A stretch of 64,000 nt of DNA from Akebia trifoliata (taxonomy: Eukaryota > Streptophyta > Magnoliopsida > Ranunculales > Lardizabalaceae): NCBI GenBank assembly GCA_017979445.1, contig CM030704.1:15545658-15609657 (forward strand), written 5' to 3'. The notes beneath the pieces were generated by a model. The model was not told the origin of the DNA and did no database searches. It saw only the letters and a list, made by a program, of their open reading frames with translations. Below, piece by piece: positions 11,442 to 21,131 of the stretch (the first letter of the stretch is position 1; each line of letters starts with the position of its first letter). The position numbers and the translations under genes were made by a program.

Positions 11442-11963
11442 TCTGTGGTTGAAATTTGGTAAGTGGCCACGATGAATCCAACCGCACTGATCCGAAGTTT
11501 TTCCTAGCACCTCCTTTCTCACGGCAGCATGATATTTGCCAAAATCACTCCGACGCTCAAGTTAGAGAAATAGAGAAATAGTCATTAATACTGGTTAGAC
11601 TTTAATCTCCCCGTCCAGATTCCTTTTAATAGTACTTCATATGTTATTTATCCCCCTTCACAATCATAGGATTTCTACTAACTTTGTGGAGTTGTGTACT
11701 TAATTGGATTCTTCTAGATCAATTGTACTTACCTACAGAGATCTCTTCCAAGATTTCTAGGATTGACATGCACGTGACAATTTTACGATTTTCCTATGAC
11801 CTGGCCTGTTCTGCTTGACAGGCTTGGTCTAACTTATTGTTATGTTACCCTACCAGCCAAACTACGGAGCTCCCTACCCTGTATATTGTTCTATGCCTGG
11901 TACCACTTAGCCAATTCGGACATGTGTACGGCTTAAATTAACACGCAATTATTTTCCTCTATA
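11442..11963 (-). repeat. 5' LTR of the 2040-11963 element
   Basis: Partner of the LTR at 2040-2619. It begins TATAGAGGA on the minus strand at 11963 (TG changed to TA by one substitution) and ends CAACCACAGA at 11442. The duplication GAGGG follows at 11964-11968. It is about 58 bp shorter than the other LTR because of deletions. Confidence 0.87.
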
Positions 11964-11968
11964 GAGGG

Positions 11969-12381
11969 ATATAAATGTCAAAATTCCTTGAATTTTGTCA
12001 AATTCTAGGGAACCTATTAGCCATGGCATATAATTTTGGATTGAGATTTTAGAATTTTTAGTTACTTATTTTGAAAGAGTCTCCAACAAACTTGAGGATA
12101 AAAGGGTCAGTGCACATGTTTTAGAGAATTCCTATGATTGGACAAAAGAGTCAAGGCCTCTTGATCTTGGTAAATTTACAAAGAATTATGTAGACAAGGT
12201 CTTCAATTAATGATTAAAATGATGAACTTAAGGGTCAATCTCCCTAATTGAGTCTCAATAAATTAGGGACAAAAGGGGAATTGGCTCTTTGTAGGGGACC
12301 AAAGATGACCAAGAGTCAAGATTAAAAGACTTGAACAATTCCTTAAAAATAAAGGTTACAAAATTAGAGAAAACTTAATGC
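11969..12381. other. Spacer between two insertions
   Basis: AT-rich DNA, continuous with 1864-2034 before insertion of the element on its left. No ORF or repeat that I can name. Bases 12382-12386 (atggg) are a target-site duplication. Confidence 0.55.
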
Positions 12382-12386
12382 ATGGG

Positions 12387-15272
12387 TGAAATTGCCTCGA
12401 CCATTTTTCCATTAAATCATGAATAGGGATCCAATTGGTAAATTAAAAATCTTTAAGGAATAAGGAGTCACCACCTAGTTTAGGTCTAAGAACCATATAT
12501 AACTCCAAAATGGATTGGGTCGGTCCACGAATAAGAGAAATGAGTAAGGGGTCAGATTACGGGTTTCAGAAGGTGTTAGGCACCGAATCCGCTCAATCGA
12601 GATGATCGGTCTCTACTATGATCCAAATTATCTACGATCAACAGGTAAAGACTAAAGTCAAGCTAGGGTCCTATCATCATCAAATTATATCAAATGTACT
12701 AAACGAATCTTACGGCCAATATTTTATCAAATATCACATAATTTCTCAAATTCCACGCAAAAATGAAAATATTTGAAAAAAGCCTTAATTCTAGCCTATG
12801 CTCCAAAGTTCGCGTGGCAATATTTCGATTGCAAATGCAAGTACGTAAATATTTTTCCAATTAATTAAAATAGGAATTTATGAAAATTTTCTAAGTTAGA
12901 AAATCATGAATATAAAATTTCTAATTTAGCAATCTATGGAGTTTTTAAATTAAAATTTTGATTCGATCACTAACTTGACATATGAGAGTTAATTCAATCA
13001 ATCTATCAACACCACAAATCAACAAATCGATTCGGATGCATAAAAAAAATTTAGAAATAAATGAAAGAACTTACCTTCACCGAACAATGTCTAATGCTTG
13101 GATCCCTTCAAAAAGTCTCGAAATAGCATGAGACGCCAAAGAATACAGGAAAATGATGAAATGATGAATGTTGTGGGACAATCAATAGAAAAAAAGTGAA
13201 AGGTTGAAGAAGATGATTGTAACGAGGCAGTTGTGGGGGCTGAGGAGTTTTCTGGGCTGGTTTCAGTGGAGATCTAAGGAGTGTTTTGGGTTGGTTTTAA
13301 CGAAGATAATAGGAAGGTCTGTGGGTGATTGTTGGTTTAAGAAGAAGAAGGTAAGTGCTAGCTAGGACGTTAATGGTGGTGATGTGGCTGAAAATGGAAG
13401 AAAGGTGTGGTTCGACTGGTATGGGAAGAAAAAAATAACAAAAAGATAACGTTAATGATGATTTTGGGGATGTCTCAAAAGAAAAAGGTGGCAAAGGTGA
13501 TGTTGATGAGAGAAGGTGAGACCGAATGGGCTGTGAGGAGTCTACTTCTAAGAGGCGAATGAAGTGAAGGATGTTGGGAACATTAATACTTGAGGTAAAA
13601 AATAGATGAAGAAGAAGAAGGGGATGTTCGAAGATTTGTGAGATTTAGAAAATGAAGTGAGGCTGTTTGATTGCATGAAGGAGGTGATGTGGGGGTTGTT
13701 GATGATGGAGAGAACTTGACAATAGATGAAGGAGAAGTAAGTATTAGCAAGTGTGAAGAGGGTGACGTAGGGATGCTGCTGTGTGAGGGTATTAATGGAG
13801 GTAGTGATAGGTGGAGAAAACGATGTAAAAGACCATGGGACTGCTGCTGTGCGAGGGCATTAACAGAGGTAGTTATAGGAGGAAGTATTGTGAAAAGCTT
13901 GATGAAGGAAAGTTGCTAAGTCTGTCTTCTCTATTCTTCCCTTTCTCCTCTTTTCCTTGCTGCCCAAAACATGAGACTCCCCCTTTTGGTTGTCCCAAAA
14001 ACGTCACTCTTCTTTGGCTATTCCTAAAAACGTTAGACCTTTCCTTTGTGTTTGGTTCAAGAATGTCAGCATATCTTTCTTTTAGAGAAAGAGAGAGGCT
14101 TTTTATAGGTGTTTTATAGGTTTTCTTTTAGCAACTTTCTCTTCTTTTCTTTATTTCTTTCTTTTTTTTTTAATTATTTTTCTTATTCTTTCTTTGATTG
14201 AACTAAAGAGAGAATATCTCTATCTATTTGAGTTTAGAAGGAAAGGGACCATGATCCCATGCTTCGCAACCCATGGTACGTTGGTGGATCATTGATGATT
14301 AATTTTGATTGATTGATTAATTTTTAATTTTGGTTTAATTTTAATTTGATGGGTTAATTGTGTTTCACTTTTCGATCTTGATTGGTTGATTAAATTAAGA
14401 TTTCAATTCGATTGGTTGATTATGTTTTGATTTGAATATTGATTTGTTAATTGAATTTTAAATTCAATTTGATTGATCGATTGGATTTTAATTTCAATGT
14501 TAATTGGTTGATCGGATTTAATTTCAATTTGATTGGTTGATCAAATTTTTATTTGAATGTTGATTGATCAATTTCATTTTTTGGTTGGTTGATCGATTGA
14601 ATTTAAATGTTGATTGGTTGATTAAATTTTGGATTGGATATTGATTTAAAGTTTTCAAGTTGATTGTTTGAATTTTAATTTTCGTTTCGATTTAAAAAAA
14701 TTTAAGTTAGTAGTTTTATTTTGATTTTCCTAAGAGTCAAGGTCTCTATGTTCAAATTGGACATCAAGGGGCGTTTCGGTCATTTTTGTGATTTCTCATA
14801 AATTTCTCTGATTTTAGTACCGTTAGATTCGAAATCATGTTCTGAATGCAAAGGAGGTATTTTCGAGATTTTTTGAAGGTCCGAAATTTATAAGGGGTAT
14901 TTTCGTTATTTTATAGATTTTTATAGTTTTTTTTTATGAATTTTGGCGTGAGGTTTCTTTCAGTCCCAACGTGATTATTTCTAAGTCTCGAGGTCATATT
15001 TTCCTAGCGTAGCGAGGTCTCTAAGTTATCCAAATGTGTAGCGAACTTAAGTGTAAGTGTTTACTAAGTTAAGTGTATGGTGTAACGATCCTAAGCGTGC
15101 GTAATTCTATGTCACATGGCCAAGAGAAAAAAAATAATAGAATTAAAAGACAGAGGGAATTGGAAGAATGCTTCTCACAAGCTTTCAAGTTCTTTGTGCT
15201 CATCATTAGAAATCCATAGCAATTGGATGACGGATCGTCAAATCAGGTAGATACAAAAATTGGATGTCTACA
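12387..15272 (-). repeat. Solo LTR (2886 bp), Tat/Ogre type, TSD ATGGG
   Basis: On the minus strand it starts TGTAGACATCCAATTTTTG at 15272 and ends GCAATTTCA at 12387. ATGGG occurs directly on both sides (12382-12386 and 15273-15277), and no interior or second LTR is present, so this is a solo LTR left by LTR-LTR recombination. It is homologous at both ends to the split solo LTR at 16111/37229. The middle (14280-14700) is a degenerate GATTGGTTGAT-rich stretch. A TATA-like TATAAAA lies near 14100-14118 on the minus strand. ORFs inside (13297-13494, 13671-14119) are not conserved genes. Confidence 0.88.
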
Positions 15273-15277
15273 ATGGG

Positions 15278-15916
15278 CAAGGTGGGAAAATAGTGAGATA
15301 TTCATATTTTCTTGAGAAAAAACGATTAAGATAAGATTTAGGTCATTTCCTTGAGCAAATCTTGAGCACTCATGTGCTCACATTCTTAGCACAACTGTCT
15401 AATCAAATTAGCTTTAGGTGAATGAAGGCCAAAACATATTTAACATGCATGTTAGTTGAGTGAAGGCCAAAAAAATTTTAGCCAGTGCATTAGTTGAATG
15501 AAAGCTAAAACAAATTTAGCTTGGATGTTAGGTGAGTAAAAGCCATTACAAAAGGTAACTGGCCTCTAGGTGATTAACTACCAAAGCATGGGTAAGCTTG
15601 GCCTTTGATCACTAAAAGTCAAGATAAAAACATTGGAATTCTGGTTATGCTTAGTGGGTCCTACTCGATCGATTGAAATTTTCAGATTGCACACTCCTTC
15701 ATTGGATTTTGATAATTCTCAGGCTTGTAGGTTTCTGGCATTTTCCAAGGATTGAGCATACAATTTTTAGGTATCTACTATGTATGTTGGGCCTTCTCTC
15801 ATTATAATAGTATAGGTAGGTAGGTAGTTTTCAAAAACTAAGGATAAAGAAGAGAGATTCACCGGGCAAACCTAAATGTTGCAATTTTATTACAAAGACT
15901 CCCTTACTTTATCAAG
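15278..15916. repeat. Spacer with a degenerate ~39-bp tandem repeat (15410-15570)
   Basis: Between 15410 and 15570 a unit of the form GTTAGTTGAGTGAAGGCCAA recurs about four times, with forms such as GAATGAAGGCC, GAGTGAAGGCC, GAATGAAAGCT and GAGTAAAAGCC. The rest shows no gene. Confidence 0.5.
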
Positions 15917-16105
15917 TTTGTTACTTAACAAATCTTACTTTATTTATCAGGCTGGCATGACCAACTTTGTAATATTTCAAATCTTATTAAGGGTCTTTCA
16001 CCCCACAAAGATTATCAAATTGGCAATCCAACACCATAACCTACTAGATTTCATGGAAAAACTTAGTTTCAAAAGAAAAAAAATTCAAAAAGAAAAATCA
16101 TTTTT
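15917..16105 (+). repeat. Left half of an old MITE-like element (rest at 37235-37441)
   Basis: TTTGTTACTTAACA at 15917-15930 has its perfect reverse complement TGTTAAGTAACAAA at 37428-37441, once the inserted solo LTR and giant element are removed. The sequence through CCAACACC and TAGATTTCATGGAAAAACT matches a second copy near 47965-48085. The solo LTR insertion (TSD GAGCT) split it. Confidence 0.6.
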
Positions 16106-16110
16106 GAGCT

Positions 16111-16187
16111 TGTAGACACCCCATTTTTGCATCTACCGAATTCGACAATTCGTCACCTGGTTATCGTGAATTCCTAATGATGATCAC
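16111..16187 (+). repeat. First 77 bp of a split solo LTR (rest at 36935-37229)
   Basis: It starts TGTAGACACCCCATTTTTGC and runs to TTCCTAATGATGATCAC, aligning with the start of the solo LTR at 15272 (minus strand). The giant element begins directly after. The left target duplication GAGCT is at 16106-16110 and its partner at 37230-37234. Confidence 0.85.
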
Positions 16188-18400
16188 TGTAGACACCTCG
16201 ATTTGAATGGGCCCTCACCTGAAAGGGCCCAAAAACAGTAATGTTTCAATAAATTCGACCAACGGGCCTCAATGGCCCGAATCATCGAAAAATGATATTT
16301 TCGCCGAAACCCAAGCCACTAACACCTCTCAATGGATTAGTAGGTCCACCAAAGGGATTCGGCACACTCCCATCTACCCCGCTCCATGCAAAATATCGAT
16401 TTTCCAACAAAAGGGGCCAACGGGCCCCTAAGGCCCAAAACATCAAAAGTGGTAACTTCGGTTAAATCAATGCTCCTAAGACCACCCCATGGTCTCGAGG
16501 ACCCACAAGAAGGGTTGTGACCCATCCTACAGCTGTTCAACATCATCACTCCGCGCTTACATACAAAAATCGATAAATTCCCCAATGGGCCCAAAAGCCC
16601 GATTCGCCAACACGTGGCATTTTGATTAAATCAATGATTTCAAAAAATCAAAAAAATTAAAATGTGAGACTTGGGATGCCTACCCTTCACCCAACCTTCA
16701 CCGTTCCATCTCCAAATCCGCAAACACCTTAAACCCACTCGAGGCCCACAAACCATTAACTTTTTTTAAAAATTTTCACCTTAACCCTAAGCTAAAAATC
16801 AATCCTACATCATCTAAACCCTAAAACCAACCTACCTTATCAAAATTCAATCCAAAATGAGCCTTATCCAATCCAAAACAACCTACAACCCTTCTAAACC
16901 CAAGCCCAATACATTAAAAGCCCATAAACCACTATCCATATTCAATTCACTATCCAACCCATAACCTCAACCCATTACCCACATCAACCAATCAACCCCT
17001 CAACATCAAAAGATGACACTTGTCATCACCACCCTTCACCTCCCTCATCCAATCACCCACTCCCATCACCATTCTCTAAACAACTCATCTAACCCATCTC
17101 ACCTCTCTCCAAAATCACCTCAACCCATACCCTACCCTAACCTAACCTATCCCCATCCTCTAACATCATCAATCACCCACATCACCACCCATACCTCTAC
17201 CCATCATCTTCCTTAAAACACTCCAATAAAATCAACTCAACCCATACTTCATTCATCATCAATCAACTAACCCATTTCTCTCTCTCTAATCAAAACAACC
17301 CCCATCAACCAATCAACCAATCAACCAATCTCATTCCTCACTCTCTCATCATGATTGCCACATGGCATCATCTCCTTTATTCTCCCAAAAATCAACCAAC
17401 CAATCTCTTACACTACCCATCCCTCCACCCTACCCTTTTCATCAACCTAACACTCATTCTCTAAACAACTCTCTTACACCCCCACTCCTCCCAACAACCA
17501 TCACTCATCTCATCCCACCCAACACTCTACCCAAATGAATTTGAGTAAGATCCAAACCATTTGGGTTAAAATACAATCCATTCTCATTCTTTACAAAATT
17601 ACCCCTAAATTCACTCCAAATTTCATACCCCCATCTTCTAAAAATCATGTCATTCTCTATCCTCTCAACCCTTCACCCCATTATACCCCCCAAACCTCCT
17701 CCAAACACCTATAAATACCTCTCCTCTCATCCCAAAAAGGGTTACACACAAAGTCTCACAAGAAAAATATTTTCTCTACTCCTCTCTATCACTCTCTCAT
17801 ACTATCTTCTAAAAAAGGAAATTCCATTCTCATATTACACTAAGGGTTTAAGAAGCATAGAAGAAGAAGGAAGGAAAGAAAAGAAAGGAGAACCTTGAAG
17901 CTACAAGGTGGGTCTTAAACCCCCCCCCCCCCCTCTCTCTCTAACCTTCTACTCTTCCCTCTTCTAACACCCCTTCTCTATTTTATTTTACCCCTTTTGA
18001 TGATTGGACCCCAAGGCTAAGGTTCATAAGGGTCATTTCCATTAATGAAATGACCCTATGATCAAGCCAAAATTAAATCCCTACTTAGGAAACAAATGCA
18101 CCCACGTGGTACAATTTTCACTTTCTTTTAAAAATCAAAGTAGCCGAGTTGTGTAGAGGTTACCGCCACGTGACGGGGAGAAAGGGGTGCCTAACACCTT
18201 CTCTTTTCTCCAATCGAGCCGCTTACCCAAATCTCAAGGTTTGACCACCCCTTTATCCATTGTGAGTCACTAAAATGCAAAATACCAATTTTAAAAAATG
18301 TACCTCGGGTGACCATTCACACCCACTTCCAACTTGAATGGTGGCGACTCCAATCTTTAGTAATTTTGGCCGTCGTAATGACGAAAATCACGTAGCTACA
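16188..18400 (+). repeat. 5' LTR (2213 bp) of the giant element
   Basis: It starts TGTAGACACCTCGATTTGAA and ends CGTAGCTACA, two bases before the primer site. The part 16700-17640 is a CT/CA-rich, strongly strand-asymmetric stretch. A TATA box lies at 17710. ORFs inside (16207-16431, 17013-17216, 17647-17898) have no family resemblance. The start and the purine-rich block near 17860 are similar to the LTR fragment at 53567-54754. Confidence 0.88.
17710..17717 (+). promoter_or_regulatory. TATA box of the giant element's LTR
   Basis: TATAAATA followed by CCTCTCCTC, about 1.5 kb into the LTR. A pyrimidine-rich start region follows. Two G-boxes (CACGTG) lie downstream at 18103-18108 and 18167-18172 and could bind bZIP or bHLH factors. 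Confidence 0.55.
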
Positions 18401-18402
18401 GC

Positions 18403-18420
18403 TGGCGACTCCACTGGGGA
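18403..18420 (+). other. Primer-binding site of the giant element
   Basis: TGGCGACTCCACTGGGGA, two bases after the LTR end. This primer-site type is reported for Ogre-like elements (tRNA-Arg primer, from memory). Confidence 0.8.
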
Positions 18421-19140
18421 CTTGGTTCATCCCTCGTGACAACTCGGTTGTTAAAAAAAAAAAATAGATTTTTATTTTTATTATTCACTGACATTATTTG
18501 TTGGTTGCTTATGTGTTAGTTGTTTTCTTTGCTTGATCAAGATAGTAATATCTATTTACTTTCGTTCCTTTTGTTACATATTTGTAAGGGGGTCGATGAA
18601 AAGAAATGAAAAAAGAATGCACATATGCACTTGCGAGCATAGCCTCACTTCCAAGCCACCCTACCCCCCATGTACATAGCCCCGATGCTTAGTAGTTCTA
18701 CGGCTTGAGATCGTTATTTCAAGTGTCGGGAACAAACACATCAAACCCGATCACCAACCAACGACGTGTGTATTTTGGTATGCATCGAGGTTTGAAGATC
18801 GGGTAGCCGTGAAGCCACCTATTAAACTCATGCATATGCCCGGCTAGATGAGCTAGGACACAAAATTGTAATGTTACATCGACCCCCAAGGCAAAGTTGT
18901 ACGTGTTTGATGTATTCGGGCCTCAAAGCCCAAGTTGTAAGCCCAAAGAGGCACACGTAGACCGTAGGATTTATCTTTGTTTCTTTCTCATCTCCCCTTA
19001 GGTAAAGGGGAGGGAATGCTTGTTGCATCATGTTCAAAAAAGAAAAGAAAAACAGTGAGCAAGGGACTTAAAACAGGGAGACATGGAAAAATAGGGGCAA
19101 AGAAAACAGTTCTGTGAATTTCCAGAAACTGGATTTCTTT
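18421..19140 (+). other. Leader of the giant element, first part
   Basis: Untranslated leader between primer site and the first palindrome array. Short ORFs on the minus strand (18828-19170) look like chance. I see no gene. Confidence 0.5.
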
Positions 19141-19320
19141 CTGGTCCGTGTCCGTGACACGGATGGACAAAAATGAGCATCATCCGTGTTGGGAACACGG
19201 TTGAAACAGTGACTACTTTACCCGTGTTTTGAGCACGGTTGAAACTGTAAATGTCTCATCCGTGCCCAAAACACGGATGACAGAACAAGAATTACATCCG
19301 TGCCACTAACACAGACCAGA
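19141..19320. repeat. Palindrome array 1: five 17-bp palindromes at 38-bp spacing
   Basis: Units of form CCGTG-N7-CACGG start at 19146, 19184, 19222, 19260 and 19298, exactly 38 bp apart. Examples: CCGTGTTGGGAACACGG and CCGTGCCCAAAACACGG. The last has one arm mismatch (CACAG). The array is bracketed by CTGGT on the left and ACCAG on the right, forming an outer inverted repeat. The same design recurs at 31806-31984. Spacers vary in sequence but not in length. Confidence 0.9.
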
Positions 19321-19594
19321 GTGAACTCGACGTTGCAAAATGAACTCGACAGTCCATGTTCGAAGGGTCCCACTCACAATCGATCAAACGGTAATGGTAC
19401 CCCTAGGAGAATCCTAGGTTTTGGGGGCAAATTAAGTAAGGTGGGTTTTGTCAATTAATGTTTTCGAAAGAAAAATATACAAAGCAAAAAAAAAAAACAA
19501 AAAAAAAAAAGGAAAGAAAAAAGGGAAGGATGGAATTTGTGAATTTTCCAACTCAAAACAATCTTGTGAACCGGGCCCCCACTTGTACCCATTT

Positions 19595-20160
19595 GGACCA
19601 GGGTCCACGACCCGAATCTATCCAACTGGTTTGCGACCCAGATCCAATCCAACTGGGTCCACGACCCAGATTTATCCAAACTAGGTTGCAACCCAGATCC
19701 ATTTTCAACTGGGTCCACGACTCAGGTCCATTTCCAACTGGGTCCACGACCCAGATCTATCCAACTGGGTTGTGACCCCAGATCCATTTCCAATGGGCCA
19801 TGACCCAGACCCAATCCAACTGGGTTGCGACCCAGATCCAATCCAATGGGGTCCACGACCCAGATTATCCAACTGGATTGCGACCCAGATCCATTTTCAA
19901 CTGGGTTGCGACCCAGATCCATTCTCAACTAGGTCCATGACCCAGACCCATTTCCAACTGGGTCCATGACCCAGATCCATTTCAAACTGGGTTTATGACC
20001 TAGATCCGTTTTCAAACTGGGTTTACAACCCAGATCCATTTCAAACTGGGTCTTCGACCCAGATCCATATCCATACCAACTGGGTCCAAGACCCAGATCC
20101 AAATCCTTTTCAATTAGGACTACAACCTATATCCATTTTGACTAGGCCTAAGACCCGGAT
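19595..20160. repeat. Palindrome array 2: about 20 CTGGGTC...GACCCAG units
   Basis: Tandem array of about 20 imperfect palindromes, such as CTGGGTCCACGACCCAG and CTGGGTTGCGACCCAG, separated by ATCCATTTCCAA-like linkers. The mean step is about 29 bp. The centre varies more than the arms. Long open frames on both strands here (19448-19969) are only translations of the repeat. Confidence 0.88.
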
Positions 20161-20500
20161 CTAGATCCAATTTCGAACCAAGTTCACGATCTAGCAAAGA
20201 TAACAACCAATCAATCAAATCCAAGGGAATTCAAAAAAAAAAAACACACAGATTTCAAAGGCACCAATTACAGTTCTTGATCAAAGTCGGTGCCTAGAAA
20301 GATCTTACCCTGTTGATACGAGGGGGATAGACTACGTCTATTCAGGGAACAAGGTGATTTAAGAGTGTCATTGTGCGCCGCCTCTTCCTTGGAGATCTGC
20401 CTGGCCGATGGTGATTTCAGAGAACTGAATCGGAGGCTACCAAAAACATGGGTTGTTCCAACTCGATTAATCTCATAAATTACTTTTCAAAATAATTTCC

Positions 20501-20947
20501 CAACTCCGTGTCGATGCCAGCTCCGGACTGATGAAATTACTTTTCAAAATGCTTTCCCGACTCCGTGTCGATGCCAGCTCCGTGCTGATGCCAGCTCCGT
20601 GTTGATGCCGACTTCGTGTCGATGCCAGCTCCGTGCTGAGATAATTTCACCTTTAATATATATATATTATATATATATATTTATTTCCCCCGACTCCGCG
20701 TCGATGCCAGCTCCGTGCTGATGAAATCGTTTTTCAAAATGTTTTTTTTCAACTCCATGTTGATGCCGGCTCCGTGCTGATGCCAACTCCGTGTTGATGC
20801 TGACTCCGTGTCGATGCCAGCTCCGCGCTGAGTTAATTCCGTTAAAAAAAAACATGTTACCGACTCCGCGTCGATGCCAGCTCCGTGCTGATGTAATTCT
20901 TTTATAAAACATTTTACCAACTCCATGTTGATACCGGCTCCGCGCCG
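20501..20947. repeat. Palindrome array 3: 17-bp units with covarying 4-bp arms
   Basis: Tandem 17-bp units with a 13-bp hairpin core: 4-bp arm, TCCGT-like loop, 4-bp arm, then a GATGC-type linker. Arm pairs change together: CGAC/GTCG (20558), CAGC/GCTG (20575), CAAC/GTTG (20784) and CGGC/GCCG (20935). Units come in groups separated by an ATGAAATTACTTTTCAAAAT-like spacer, giving a higher-order repeat. The array ends about 190 bp before the gag start. Confidence 0.88.
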
Positions 20948-21131
20948 AGAAATTACTTTTTCGTCAAAACTCATAATAAACAACTTTACCTGATCTAATA
21001 AAACATCATGCATCCTCATTTTTTGTAAATAAGATAGTTCACTTGGTTGTCTGTACCCACAGGTGGCCAAACGAAAGAAATACAAGCAGCCAGAAGTGCC
21101 TCCCTATTTTCTCCGGTCATCTACTGTCACC

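Larger units (their letters stand above)
2040..11963 (-). mobile_element. Complete decayed Tat-lineage Ty3/Gypsy element, TSD GAGGG
   Basis: A 9.9-kb element on the minus strand. Two LTRs (2040-2619 and 11442-11963) flank the interior. The 5-bp duplication GAGGG is present at 2035-2039 and again at 11964-11968. Order on the minus strand: 5' LTR, primer site, gag, protease, RT, RNase H, a second RNase H, broken integrase, a 4-kb noncoding part holding an opposite-strand ORF, polypurine tract, 3' LTR. Two RNase H domains and an opposite-strand ORF after integrase are features of the Tat lineage (Retand/RIRE2/Grande-like). Every coding domain has stops or frameshifts, so it is not autonomous. 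The two LTRs differ at many positions, which suggests an old insertion. Confidence 0.9.

Noticed and set aside
16207..17898. Several plus-strand frames in the giant element's LTR
   Set aside because: They follow from the CT/CA-rich strand bias; the region is LTR by its ends and promoter position.
19141..19320. Regular 38-bp periodic array resembling a CRISPR
   Set aside because: The repeated part is a short palindrome with variable centre, there are no cas genes, and the context is a plant retrotransposon.
19448..19969. Overlapping long open frames on both strands
   Set aside because: They are translations of the CTGGGTC/GACCCAG tandem array and show only repeat-derived DP/GS-rich sequence.
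20667..21085. Minus-strand frames of 81 and 134 codons rich in HGAGID-like repeats
   Set aside because: They come from the 17-bp hairpin array and have no start context or family signal.
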